Shown here piece by piece: positions 9,661 through 18,805 of a stretch of 64,000 bases of DNA. This DNA is from Planctomycetota bacterium (lineage in GTDB: Bacteria > Planctomycetota > JAJSAM01 > JAJVHW01). The notes under the pieces were generated by a model, which was not told where the DNA came from, searched no databases, and was given only the letters and a program-made list of their open reading frames with translations. A program made the position numbers and the translations under genes. Positions within the stretch are counted from its first letter, which is position 1. Every line of letters begins with the position of its first letter. The stretch lies in the NCBI GenBank assembly GCA_021776825.1, contig JAJFFG010000001.1, positions 1 to 64,000 on the forward strand, in the 5' to 3' direction.

Positions 9661-9788
9661 GCGAGCCCCCATCTGGCCGATGAGAGGGGTGGCGGCGCGT
9701 CGGATTCTCCCGCGGCCGCGACGCGCAGGCGGAACAATGACCGCAACGCCCGGCTGGGCGTTCCACGTCGGGAGTCGAGGCGGGCCGA

Positions 9789-12700
9789 ATGCCGGGCGAG
9801 AGAGTGCACGTGTACGAGCTCGGGGATCCGCTCGATCGGGGCGGACCGGGCCAGGTGTACCGAGCCTCCGTGGTCGAGACGGGCGGGCCGCTCGCACCGG
9901 GCGCCGCCGTGCAGGTGCGGCTCCTCTCGGCCGATGACACGGGCGGCGACCAGGTCCTCGACGAGCTCGTCGAGACGCATGGGCTCGCGCGCAACGTCGA
10001 CTTCGGTGCCGTGGCGTCGCCACTCGACTTCGGCATCACGACGGGCTCCGCCGGGCGACGCTTCTGGAGCGTCACGCCGTGGGTACCGGGGCGTACGCTC
10101 GCCGATCTTCTGGATGGTGTCGCAGCGCTGCCGGATGCGTTGACCGAGGCCCTGGCGAGCGCCGTCGCCGTCGCGCTGGAGGCGCTGCATCGCGGCGGAA
10201 TCCGTGCGATCGGGCTCACGCCTCGCACGATCCTGATGCGCGACGACAGTTCGATCCTGCTCCTCGACCCGGGACTCGGACCGGCCGTGGAGCACGAGTC
10301 GTGGACCACGCGCAACGAGGCGTTGCGCGCCTGCGTCGCGCCGGAACTCGCCGTCGAGCCGCCGCAGCGCTCAGCGCAGGCGGACCTCTACGCTCTCGGC
10401 GCCGTGCTCTATCGCTGCATCGCGGGAGCCTGGCTGGCCACCGATACGTTGGATGAGGACGACTCGACGACGGCGGCGAACGTGGGCAGTCGCCGTCCGA
10501 ACGACGTGCGCCACGAAGCGTCGATCTTCCTGAGCGAGGTCGTGCACGAACTGCTCGATCCGGTCCCGGACGGGCGCTTCGCGACGTCGACTCAGCTGCT
10601 CGAGGTGCTCGAGGAACGTCGCAAGAGCGAGTGGTGGCAGTCGCGCCACATCGAGCAGGACACGGTGGGGGGGAGCAGCGAACACGCATCGCTCGTCATC
10701 GAACGCGAGCCGGAGCCGCCGCCCATTCCGGCCCCCGCTCCGCCGCCGGAGGCGAACTGGATCGAGCGCCGGATCGCCCGCCGCGGATCGCTGGCCGAGC
10801 ACGTCGCCCCGTGTGTCGCGCACGACGACGAGCTGAACGCGCTCGTGCACACCGTTGCGGAACTCTGGGAGAGCCGAGGCGAGGTGCTCCTGATCGAGGG
10901 CGAGGCCGGGGTCGGCAAGACGCGGCTCATGGACGAACTTCTCGTGCGCCTCGAAGCGGTGCCCGACGCGGTGGTGCTCTTCGGCGAGCACCGGCGGCTC
11001 GGGATCGGTCGCCCTCTGCAGGCGTTCAGCGAGGCGATCACACGCTGGATCGGGGGCACGCGCGAGGTATCCGAGGCGGAGGTGCGACCCCTCCTCGGCG
11101 AGGCGACAGGCATCGGTGCAGCGTTCGCCGCGTTCCTGAGCAGCGAGCCCCTCCCGGACGGCGTCGAACGTCTCACGCGGGAGTCGCTCGCCAGTGCGTT
11201 CAGCCACGCGCTGAAGACCCTGTGCGGTGCGCGGCCGGTGGTCTTCATCGTGGAGAACCTCCAGTGGGCGGACCCAGAGGGACTCGATCTGTTCGGCTTC
11301 CTCGGGCGGCTGTGTGGGTCGCTGCCGCTCCTGCTGATCGGATCCTACCGGCCGCCGAACGAGGCCTCGTCGCTCGCGGCGCTGCTCGCCACGCTGAAGT
11401 CGCTGCCGCACTCTGCGACCTCGCGGATGCTGCATCTCGATGCCGTCGAGACCGTCGAACTGGTCAGCACGCTGGTCGAGCCCGCTGATCTGGCCGGAGC
11501 GCTCGGTAGCCGGCTCCACGTGGCTTCGGGCGGCCTCCCTGGACAGGTGCTCAGCACGTTGGGCGTCCTGGAGGCCGAAGGGCGTCTCGTCCGCGGTGAC
11601 AACGGCCTGCTCCACGGCGAGCCCGGCTGCGCAGGTGCGGCGCTGCCCTCCACCGCCGAGGAAGCCGTCACGCGTCGTGTGGATCTGCTCTCGGAGACGG
11701 AGCGGCGCCTGCTCGGGCTCGCGGCCGTCCAGGGCGTCGCGTTCGACGCGGGCGTGGTTCTGCTCGCCGCCGGGCTCCACGAGGACGACGTGCGACCGGC
11801 GTTCGCGCGACTCTCGGCGTGGGGCTTCCTCTGGGGCTCGTGGCCGGCGTTCCGATTCTCGGGGAACGAGGTCTTCGCGCTCGTTCACGAAGAGCTCGAT
11901 GACACCACGGTCGAACGCCTGCACGAGGCCACGGCCGACGCGTTCCTCGCGAGTCGCAATCCTGACCAGCTGCCCCCCTCGGAGCTCCACGGCATCCTGA
12001 GCTATCGCGTGGCGTGGCACTACCTGCTCGCCGGACGCAGCGCTCGCGGCATGCTCTACGTTCCCTCGGCGCTGCAGCATCTCCGCGACACGTGGCGCAT
12101 CGGCGATGCCGAGCGTCTGGCGGACCGGATGGTGCGCGCTCTCGAGGACGGTGGAGGTCGCGTCGGCGAGCTGATCGACACGCTCATGGAGCGTGCCGAG
12201 CTTCTCGGGGTCCAGGGCCGCCGCATCGAACAACGCGAAGTGGTCGACCAGGCGCTCCTCGATGCCCGCACGAGTGGGGACGAAGTGCGCGAGTCCCGCG
12301 TCCTGCTCGCGTCGGCTGCGCTCCGACTCGTGACCGGCCGGGTCAAGCACGCGCGTGCCGAGGCACGCGAATCCCTCCGTCTCGCCGATCACGCCGGCGA
12401 GATGCGACTCGAGGCCCGGGCGCAACACATGCTCGGACGCGTCGCGTTCCGCGAGTCCCGGTTTCAGGAAGCGCGCGGTCACATGAAGCGCGTCCTCGAG
12501 ATCTCCCGTCGCGTTCGCGACGCCGATGCCGAGGCCGAGGCCCTCGAGACGCTCGGCAACATCAGCCAGGACGTCGGCTCGTTCGACCACGCCGAGGAAC
12601 TGCAGCGAGCAGCGATGCGGATCTACCGGCGATCTGGCGATCTGGCCCGCGAGGCCGACGTGCTCTCGCGCCTGGGCACCATTGCGGCGTCCTCTGGCGA

Positions 12701-13613
12701 CCCCGTGAAGGGAGAGCAGTTCCTCCGACGAGCGATCGCGATCCACCGGTCTCTCGGCGACGGCTACGGCGAGGCGCGGACGCTGGCGCTGCTGGGGACC
12801 CTCATGCACGAGTCGGGGCGACTCTCCGAGGCTCGTGTCCTCCACCGCGCCTGCCTGCGGATCAGTCGCGAGTTGGGTGCCCGCTCGGACGAGCTCGTCG
12901 CCCTCGTGAACCTCGCCACGGCCGAGTACGTGCTCGGTCGGCTCGATGACTCCCGCGACCATTTCGGCGACGCGCTGCGCGCGGGTCGAGAGGTCGGCGA
13001 CGTGCGCCTCGAGGGCTATGCATTGGCCGGCCTGGCCGACATCGCGCGTCAGAGGGCCGAACATCGCGTATCGGCGAGCCTCTACAAACGCGCGCGCCGG
13101 CGCCTGAAGAAGGTCGACGACGTGTCGGGCCTCGCCTCAGTGCTCCTTGGCGCAGCGCGCTTGCAAGTCGTTGCGGGCAAGGACCGGGAGGCGACGTCGC
13201 GGCTCGACCAGGCACTGAAACTCGCGCGCAACCCGCGTGCACCGGGCGTGCTGGCGATCGCTGAGGCGTACCTCGGCCTCCTCGCCGCGCGTCATGACCG
13301 GATGGACGAGGCCGCGGCACGGCTGAAGTCGGCGAGCGAACACCTACGCGGCGCCTCCGGCTTGGCCCTCGAGAGCGCCGAGGTCTCGTTCGTCGCGTCG
13401 CTCGTCGAGCGCGTCGCTCGCCAGGAGCCCGCCGCGGCGAGCTTGCTGTTGGAGGCCGAGGCGGCGCTGCACGAGATCGGGCAGGGTCTCACGGAGGAGG
13501 ACCGCTCGACCTTCCTCACCGAAGTCAGTCCGGCGCGCGAGATCGTCGCCGGTGCGGCGGCCATCCGAGCGTCGCGAATGACGCCAGCCGCCCGTGAGGG
13601 CGACACGGCGTGA
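9789..13613 (+). CDS. Pseudokinase / AAA-type ATPase / TPR signalling protein
   Basis: 1274 residues with three parts. Residues 1-275 have a Ser/Thr kinase fold, but the catalytic residues are gone: the VAIK lysine position reads VQVR (R44), the HRDLKPxN loop reads IGLTPRTI, and DFG reads DPG. Residues about 345-700 form a P-loop ATPase of the AAA_16/STAND type, with Walker A GEAGVGKTRL and Walker B VVFIVENLQWAD. Residues about 800-1240 are tandem TPR-like repeats. This resembles the PknK and adenylate-cyclase-linked kinase-ATPase-TPR proteins, which act as signal-responsive scaffolds. A DNA-binding or cyclase output domain is not visible. The ATG at 9789 opens directly into the kinase fold (ERVHVYELGDPL). 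Confidence 0.85.
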   Translation: MPGERVHVYELGDPLDRGGPGQVYRASVVETGGPLAPGAAVQVRLLSADDTGGDQVLDELVETHGLARNVDFGAVASPLDFGITTGSAGRRFWSVTPWVPGRTLADLLDGVAALPDALTEALASAVAVALEALHRGGIRAIGLTPRTILMRDDSSILLLDPGLGPAVEHESWTTRNEALRACVAPELAVEPPQRSAQADLYALGAVLYRCIAGAWLATDTLDEDDSTTAANVGSRRPNDVRHEASIFLSEVVHELLDPVPDGRFATSTQLLEVLEERRKSEWWQSRHIEQDTVGGSSEHASLVIEREPEPPPIPAPAPPPEANWIERRIARRGSLAEHVAPCVAHDDELNALVHTVAELWESRGEVLLIEGEAGVGKTRLMDELLVRLEAVPDAVVLFGEHRRLGIGRPLQAFSEAITRWIGGTREVSEAEVRPLLGEATGIGAAFAAFLSSEPLPDGVERLTRESLASAFSHALKTLCGARPVVFIVENLQWADPEGLDLFGFLGRLCGSLPLLLIGSYRPPNEASSLAALLATLKSLPHSATSRMLHLDAVETVELVSTLVEPADLAGALGSRLHVASGGLPGQVLSTLGVLEAEGRLVRGDNGLLHGEPGCAGAALPSTAEEAVTRRVDLLSETERRLLGLAAVQGVAFDAGVVLLAAGLHEDDVRPAFARLSAWGFLWGSWPAFRFSGNEVFALVHEELDDTTVERLHEATADAFLASRNPDQLPPSELHGILSYRVAWHYLLAGRSARGMLYVPSALQHLRDTWRIGDAERLADRMVRALEDGGGRVGELIDTLMERAELLGVQGRRIEQREVVDQALLDARTSGDEVRESRVLLASAALRLVTGRVKHARAEARESLRLADHAGEMRLEARAQHMLGRVAFRESRFQEARGHMKRVLEISRRVRDADAEAEALETLGNISQDVGSFDHAEELQRAAMRIYRRSGDLAREADVLSRLGTIAASSGDPVKGEQFLRRAIAIHRSLGDGYGEARTLALLGTLMHESGRLSEARVLHRACLRISRELGARSDELVALVNLATAEYVLGRLDDSRDHFGDALRAGREVGDVRLEGYALAGLADIARQRAEHRVSASLYKRARRRLKKVDDVSGLASVLLGAARLQVVAGKDREATSRLDQALKLARNPRAPGVLAIAEAYLGLLAARHDRMDEAAARLKSASEHLRGASGLALESAEVSFVASLVERVARQEPAAASLLLEAEAALHEIGQGLTEEDRSTFLTEVSPAREIVAGAAAIRASRMTPAAREGDTA

Positions 13614-13631
13614 CCGCCCTTCTGCGACGAC

Positions 13632-14831
13632 GTGGCTGATCGGGACGCCGCACTGGCGGTGCTGGGTGAAACCGGTTGGCGCACGCTACTGGCCGCCGGG
13701 ATCGCCGTGGCCGCGGCACCGACCGATCCGCTCGCGGCCGCGGTCCGCCTGAGGAAGGCCGCCCCCGATGAGACGGCGGCGCGGCGCACCGCCGCCCTCG
13801 AGCTCGTCACGGAGGGGCGTCGGCTCGCGGCGAAGCTCGGGACCGACGAGCAGCTCCTGGCCGTGCGAGGAGCCGTGGAGCAGGCCACACGCGGACGTGT
13901 CGCCACCTGGCACGCCCACCAGGTTCCGGAGTCGGCGCGGCTGCTCGAGATTGGATGCGGCTGCGGCGGAGACACGCTCGCGTTGGCGCATCGAGCAGCG
14001 AACCTGATCGCGGTCGACACCGATCCCGTGCGGGCCGCGTGCACGCACCACAACCTGATGACGTTCGGCATCGGCGCAGCGCGTGCGCTGCCGGGCGACG
14101 GACTCGCCGCGCTCGAGGCCGATGCCGCGCGGGCCGACGTCGTGTTCGCCGACCCGGACCGGCGTCCTGATGGCCCACGGCGCCTCGATCCCGAGGCGTG
14201 GTCGCCGGCGCTGTCCGCGCTACGCGCCGTCGCGGCGACACGCACCGTCTTGATCAAGGCGGCGCCCTCGATCGATCCCGAGGTCGCCGGTCCTGAGTTC
14301 CGGGTTCGCTTCGTCTCGCATCGAGGCGAGTGCTGCGAGGCGTTCCTCTCGCCGCGCGTCGAAGGCGCCCCCGACGTCGCCGCGGTGCTGCTGCCCGACG
14401 ACGGCCCCTCGATCGAGCTCGCCGGGGATCGTTCGGACTGCGATACCGCGCCGCTCGGCGACGCGCTCTACGTGCCCGATCCGGCCGTCGTTCGCGCCAG
14501 CCTCGTCGCCGAGCTCGCCGGACGCCACCAGCTCGGAGTTGTCGACTCTGGTCTGGCGCTGCTCACCGGCGCGGCGGGCGTGACCACCCCGTGGCTCGCG
14601 AGCTACCACATCTTGGAGGCTGTGCCGCTGCAGGCCATCCGCGCTGCCGTCCGCTCGGCGGGCGCGGGATCGCTGCGCACGCATTGCCGCGGGGTGCGGA
14701 TCGGTGCCGAGGAACTCGCGCGCGACCTCCGCGGAGCGACCACGCGCGGCGGCCCGCCACTGGACGTCTTCGCGATGCGCAGCCGAGGACGCTTCGTCGG
14801 CGTGCTCGCCGCGCGCGTGACTTCCTGGTGA
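13632..14831 (+). CDS. Class I SAM-dependent methyltransferase with THUMP-like C-terminal domain
   Basis: 399 residues, GTG start 18 bases after the preceding gene. The SAM-binding motif I is LLEIGCGCGGDT (about residues 104-115), with the acidic end of beta2 in AVDTDP. Motif IV is FADPDRR (172-178), the DPxR-type motif of this family. The C-terminal 80 residues (THCRGVRIGAEELARDL) match the THUMP-like domain that follows such methyltransferases in actinobacteria and planctomycetes. A nucleic-acid substrate (tRNA or rRNA) is likely by analogy but not proven. Confidence 0.8.
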   Translation: MADRDAALAVLGETGWRTLLAAGIAVAAAPTDPLAAAVRLRKAAPDETAARRTAALELVTEGRRLAAKLGTDEQLLAVRGAVEQATRGRVATWHAHQVPESARLLEIGCGCGGDTLALAHRAANLIAVDTDPVRAACTHHNLMTFGIGAARALPGDGLAALEADAARADVVFADPDRRPDGPRRLDPEAWSPALSALRAVAATRTVLIKAAPSIDPEVAGPEFRVRFVSHRGECCEAFLSPRVEGAPDVAAVLLPDDGPSIELAGDRSDCDTAPLGDALYVPDPAVVRASLVAELAGRHQLGVVDSGLALLTGAAGVTTPWLASYHILEAVPLQAIRAAVRSAGAGSLRTHCRGVRIGAEELARDLRGATTRGGPPLDVFAMRSRGRFVGVLAARVTSW

Positions 14832-14852
14832 ACCCCCGGTAGAGCAGACGCG

Positions 14853-15692
14853 ATGGCCGACGAGCGCTGGACTCTGGACCGGATCGAACGCGAGCGTCCC
14901 GACCTGGCGCCGCTGGCTGCGCTTCACGGAGTGCTGGCCGACGCGACCCTGCGATTCGCGACCGAGGGAGATGGCCCCGAGCCCCGCGCCGCGTTCAGCG
15001 GTCCGCCCGCGCTCCAGTGGCTGGCCGGGCGCTCTCTCGTCGCTGGGGCGAATCCCGCGGTCATTGTCGACCTGGTGGGTCCCCTGACCGTGCGCCTTGC
15101 CGAGGAACTCGGACGGACGTTTCCCGAGACCGCCGAGGCCGTCGCGGAACTGCTTGCAGCTCTGGCCGCCCCCGACTTCGACTGGCCTCGTCGTGTCAGC
15201 ACGTGCTTCGAACTCGCCGAGAGCGTGCCCCACGCGGAGCTCTTCCGCTTCGTCCTCCTGCGCGCCGTGGCGGCGCCGGCCATCCACCTGGCCCGCTCCT
15301 TCAGCCCGCCGTCGCTCGATCGTTGGTCGCGGCCGGCCTGTCCGTTCTGCAGTGCCCCCCCAGCGGCTGCGCTGGCAGGCCCGGGCTCGGATCGCCGCCT
15401 CGTCTGCGTGCTCTGTGGTGGGCGATGGACGATGGAGGGGCTCGGGTGCCACGCGTGTGGAGAGAAGTCCGGCGAGCGTCTGCGCGTCCTGGCGAACCGG
15501 GATGCGGGCCCGGCCTCGATCGAGGCGTGCGACACCTGCGAGACGGCGATCAAGGTCTTCCACGAGAGCTATCTCCTGCCCGGGCCACCACTTGCGATGG
15601 AACTCCTCACCGCGGCGCTCGATCTCGTTGCCGCCCGCGATGAGGGCGTCCGGCGCGATCCCCGTGCGCTCGCGGCCCTCTACCCGCCCTGA
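14853..15692 (+). CDS. fdhE: FdhE-like zinc protein (formate dehydrogenase accessory)
   Basis: 279 residues with the four CxxC knuckles of FdhE in order: C163-PF-C166, C185-VL-C188, C199-HA-C202 and C226-DT-C229. The spacing and the IEACDTCETAIKVFHE block match FdhE closely. FdhE binds the catalytic subunit of respiratory formate dehydrogenase and helps its maturation at the membrane. No formate dehydrogenase gene is in the window. Many formate dehydrogenases contain selenocysteine, which is relevant to the candidate selenoprotein at 59341-59616. It starts 21 bases after the methyltransferase gene. Confidence 0.75.
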   Translation: MADERWTLDRIERERPDLAPLAALHGVLADATLRFATEGDGPEPRAAFSGPPALQWLAGRSLVAGANPAVIVDLVGPLTVRLAEELGRTFPETAEAVAELLAALAAPDFDWPRRVSTCFELAESVPHAELFRFVLLRAVAAPAIHLARSFSPPSLDRWSRPACPFCSAPPAAALAGPGSDRRLVCVLCGGRWTMEGLGCHACGEKSGERLRVLANRDAGPASIEACDTCETAIKVFHESYLLPGPPLAMELLTAALDLVAARDEGVRRDPRALAALYPP

Positions 15693-15723
15693 TCGGCGGC
15701 ATCCTCGTGGGCGAATCGGGCTG

Positions 15724-15846
15724 GCCCGCATCGTTCACGAGGGCGCCGCGAGAGAGCGGCGAGATCGAAGCACGGCACGCAACGGACTCCGGCACGTCCA
15801 ACGTCCGGGGGTCGCACGGCGTGGCGTCCTCGTGAACGATGTGGGC
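15724..15846. repeat. Inverted-repeat element, family 2, copy 1
   Basis: Two 24-base arms (15724-15747 and 15823-15846) match as inverted repeats at 22 of 24 positions; the core is ATCGTTCACGAGG. The 75-base interior encodes nothing visible. It occupies most of the 204-base gap between the fdhE-like gene and the HEAT/VWA gene. The same core flanks 19620-19840. It could act as a terminator-like structure or be a small non-autonomous mobile element. Confidence 0.6.
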
Positions 15847-15896
15847 TGAGCGATCCGGGGCATCGGCAGGCGAGGTGCGGGTATCCTGCGAGGTTC

Positions 15897-17384
15897 ATGC
15901 GGCTGACCTCTCTTCTGCGATCGATCCTGGTGCTCGGCGCCGTGGCGTTGCTCTGCTCCGCCTCCGACGCGGCGTTCGCACGCGGTGGCAAGAAGAAGGG
16001 CGACGACGACCCCGTCACCACGACCTTCGTCGAGAAGTACCGCTCGGCCGACGCCAACGTCCGCATCGAAGCCGTTGAGGGCCTCGCCGGCGCGCCCGAC
16101 GCGCTGAAGATCTCGCTGCTCGCGAAGTACGTGGTCCCCAAGGAGGACCGGGCCGACGTGATGGCGCGCGCCGTCACCGTGCTGCAGCGCGTGAAGGACG
16201 ACGAGGCCATCGCGTCGATCGTGCGACGCGCCGAGATCGGCAAGATCGATCAGCGGCTCGTCTTCATCGAGGCGCTCGCTCGCCACAAGGGCAACACGTC
16301 GCATCACGCGCTCTTCGAGATGCTGAAGGACAAGGACGCCAAGGTGCGCGGGATGGCCGCGTACGCGCTCGGTGAGCACCGCTCGATCGACGCGCTCGAG
16401 CCGCTGCTCTCCATGCTCGAAGACCCGTTCTGGCAGGTGCGATCCGCCGCGATCTCCGCGGTGCGTCGACTGGACGACAAGGAGCAGCTGCGGGCCATCG
16501 CCGTGCCGCGTCTCGTTGACTTCATGGAGGTCTCGAGCGGGCGCATGCAGCACGACGCCGCCGATGCCTTGGCGCGCATCACGGGGCGCCGGCTCGGTCG
16601 GAGCGTGAAGAAGTGGCGCGCGTTCCTGGCCGGCAAGCCCCAGCCGACCGAGGGCGACAGCGGCGATGCCGAGACGCCGAGTTCCGGCGGTGCGTACGGC
16701 AATCAGGCGACGCGCCCGAAGTTCTACGGAATGGAGGTCGTCTCCAACCGCGTGGTGCTCGTGCTCGACTTCTCCCTCTCCATGAACGATCCGATCGAGA
16801 TCGACATGGATCGGCTGCGCCGTGAGACGAGTCGCCGCAAGGCCGCGGTCACGGGCGGCGACGGGAAGAAGAAGGACGACGACGACGAGAACCGTCAGTA
16901 CGACATCCCGTGGTGGCGCATCAAGACGCGCCTGGACCTCGCGCGCGAGCAGTCGATCCTGCTGATCTCGCAGCTCCGCGAGGAGCAGTACTTCGACATC
17001 ATCTTCTACTCGACCGAGGTCGACACCTGGATGGGCAAGCTCGTCCCGGCGACGTCGGCCAACAAGCAGAAGGCCATCACGAAGCTGAAGACGGTCAAGC
17101 CCGACGACAAGACCAACACCTGGGGCGCCCTGGCGCGGGCCTTCGACCTCGCCGGGAACCAGAAGAAGTCCTACAAAGAGGGTCCGGACGAGCTGTACCT
17201 CGTGACCGACGGCATGCCGTCCGCGGGTGACATCATCGAGCCGGACCAACTCGTCGAAGCGGTGCTGCAGCTGCACCGCGTTGTTCCGATCCGGATCAAC
17301 ATCATCGGGATCGGGGTCAACCGGCGCTTCATGCGCAAGCTGTGTCAGGCCACCGGCGGTGAAGGGAAGTTCTTCACCAAGTGA
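15897..17384 (+). CDS. Secreted HEAT-repeat protein with VWA domain
   Basis: 495 residues. Signal peptide MRLTSLLRSILVLGAVALLC...AFA. Residues 35-235 form HEAT or Armadillo-type helical repeats (for example MLKDKDAKVRGMAAYALGEH and MLEDPFWQVRSAAISAVRRL). Residues about 283-495 are a von Willebrand A domain with an intact metal site: D291-F-S-L-S295, TNTWGAL and LVTDGMPSAGD. VWA domains bind partner proteins through a Mg2+ ion. The combination suggests a periplasmic or extracellular scaffold. It is followed after 10 bases by another HEAT protein, probably in one operon. Confidence 0.85.
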   Translation: MRLTSLLRSILVLGAVALLCSASDAAFARGGKKKGDDDPVTTTFVEKYRSADANVRIEAVEGLAGAPDALKISLLAKYVVPKEDRADVMARAVTVLQRVKDDEAIASIVRRAEIGKIDQRLVFIEALARHKGNTSHHALFEMLKDKDAKVRGMAAYALGEHRSIDALEPLLSMLEDPFWQVRSAAISAVRRLDDKEQLRAIAVPRLVDFMEVSSGRMQHDAADALARITGRRLGRSVKKWRAFLAGKPQPTEGDSGDAETPSSGGAYGNQATRPKFYGMEVVSNRVVLVLDFSLSMNDPIEIDMDRLRRETSRRKAAVTGGDGKKKDDDDENRQYDIPWWRIKTRLDLAREQSILLISQLREEQYFDIIFYSTEVDTWMGKLVPATSANKQKAITKLKTVKPDDKTNTWGALARAFDLAGNQKKSYKEGPDELYLVTDGMPSAGDIIEPDQLVEAVLQLHRVVPIRINIIGIGVNRRFMRKLCQATGGEGKFFTK

Positions 17385-17394
17385 GGGGGAACAG

Positions 17395-18249
17395 ATGAAG
17401 CGCGCAATCCTCGGAGTCGCACTGATTGGACTGCTTGCCGCGACGCCGTCGGCCTACGCCGACGAGGCGTTCGACAATCAGGTCAAGGAGCAGATCGCCT
17501 ACTTCAAGAAGAACGCGAAGCGCGCCAAGGACCCGCAGGTCTGGGGCGATCTCGTCATGGAGCTCGGGGCGAGCGAGCACCCCAAGGCCGCGGAGTACAT
17601 GGGCCGTCTCCTGCTCAAGGACAAGGACGTTGATCACCAGATGATCCTGGCCTCCGCGCTGGCGACCTTCAAGGGCAGCGACGACAGCCGCGACGCCGCT
17701 GGCAAGGCACTGCTCATGGTGCTCGAGAAGGGGAAGAAGCTCGAGATCGACGTCATCGACTCGGTTGCCGACTCCCTCGGGAAGCTGCAGTACAAACCCG
17801 CCGTGTTCGCCCTCTGCGAGATCCTGCGCAAGGGCGCCGATCCGTACCTGCAGGTGACCGTCGTCCGCGCCGTCGGCCGCCTCGACGACAAGCGCGCGTT
17901 GCCGACGCTGCTCGAACTCTGGGAGCGCCTCCCCGTCGGCTACTCGTGGGAGACCGGCGAGGTCACCGTCGACACGGGTGCTTCGGGCACCGCCGACCAG
18001 GACGCGGCCGAGGCCGCGTGGAACGCCAAGTACGGCGGCATGATGAAGGCCAAGGCCAGCCCGAAGGTGATGCTCAAGATCTACATCCAGGAACTGGCGA
18101 AGGCCGTCGCGCGCATCTGCGGCGAGAAGATCGGCCAGGCCGCCGATCTGCGGCTCTGGATGGAGGAGCACGCGAAGGAGCTGAAGGAGCTCGGCATCGA
18201 GGTCCCGAAGTACAAGGGCCCGCGGCGCAAGAAGACGGACGAGGAGTAG
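17395..18249 (+). CDS. Secreted HEAT-repeat protein
   Basis: 284 residues. The start at 17395 gives a clear signal peptide (MKRAILGVALIGLLAATPSAYA) and has a strong GAGGGG ribosome site six bases upstream. The mature part is a row of short helical repeats (YLQVTVVRAVGRLDDKRALP and similar) and ends in a basic tail (YKGPRRKKTDEE). It resembles the HEAT half of the preceding gene and probably works with it outside the cytoplasm. No enzymatic motif. The stop codon directly abuts an intergenic repeat module. Confidence 0.75.
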   Translation: MKRAILGVALIGLLAATPSAYADEAFDNQVKEQIAYFKKNAKRAKDPQVWGDLVMELGASEHPKAAEYMGRLLLKDKDVDHQMILASALATFKGSDDSRDAAGKALLMVLEKGKKLEIDVIDSVADSLGKLQYKPAVFALCEILRKGADPYLQVTVVRAVGRLDDKRALPTLLELWERLPVGYSWETGEVTVDTGASGTADQDAAEAAWNAKYGGMMKAKASPKVMLKIYIQELAKAVARICGEKIGQAADLRLWMEEHAKELKELGIEVPKYKGPRRKKTDEE

Positions 18250-18805
18250 GTCACGGCGATTGCTGGGCGCGTCGTTGGTGGGCGCGCGTCGATGCTGGGG
18301 CAATCGCCGCGCCCTACTTTGTTGTCTGGTGTGTGCTCGGTCTCGTCACGCGTGTCGCAAGGGCCAGCCGTCTCGGTCGAGGACCTGCGCGCACACATTC
18401 CCGCGTCACGCTGCTTGCGCGTAGGCGCGCAACCAGCCCGCCCCGGGTGAGGATCCGCCCCCGTGTGGTCTCCTCCGATCCAACGGGCACGCCCTGTCAA
18501 CGGCGCCGTAGGGGCGGACCCCCTGGTCCGCCCCGCCCGCTGGCGTCGCGCAGGCGATGCAGGTCCGACGGCGCTCGGCGAACCACCCTCGTCATGCGGA
18601 CGGCCCTCGGTCGATCTCGTGGCGGCTCGACGTGTGGCCCCGCCCGCTGGGGTGCGCGCGATCGACGGGGCTCGCTGGCGCTGTGCGGACGACGTCCGGG
18701 ATGCGGACGGCTACCGGTCGTTGAGGTCGCAACCTCCCCCGGCCGCGGTGTTCGCACCGGTGGCGGCGCGCCGGGCGTCTCGCACCCGCCGCGCCGCGAG
18801 AGTCA
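18250..18805. repeat. Intergenic repeat module plus solitary GGGGCGGACC palindrome
   Basis: 556 bases without a convincing gene. It starts right after the stop codon with GTCACGGCGATTGC. The arms GGCGATTGC (18255-18263) and GCAATCGCC (18300-18308) can pair across 36 bases. TTGTTGTCTGGTGTGTGCTC (18319 onward) and a GCGTCACG...GCGCAACC...GAGGATCCG block follow. The same order occurs after 43549 and 50640. A perfect palindrome with 10-base arms and a CCCT loop lies at 18511-18534. It resembles the ends of the 260-bp elements elsewhere, but no matching right end is clear here. Confidence 0.7.

Noticed and set aside
10371..13064. Long minus-strand open frame of 897 codons opposite the pseudokinase gene
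   Set aside because: Composition is dominated by Arg, Ala, Glu and His as expected for a shadow of a G/C-ending reading frame. No domain is visible, and the plus-strand frame has clear kinase, ATPase and TPR motifs.
18511..18534. Rho-independent terminator
   Set aside because: The hairpin is strong but no T-run follows and it lies about 260 bases after the gene; the same palindrome forms element ends elsewhere.
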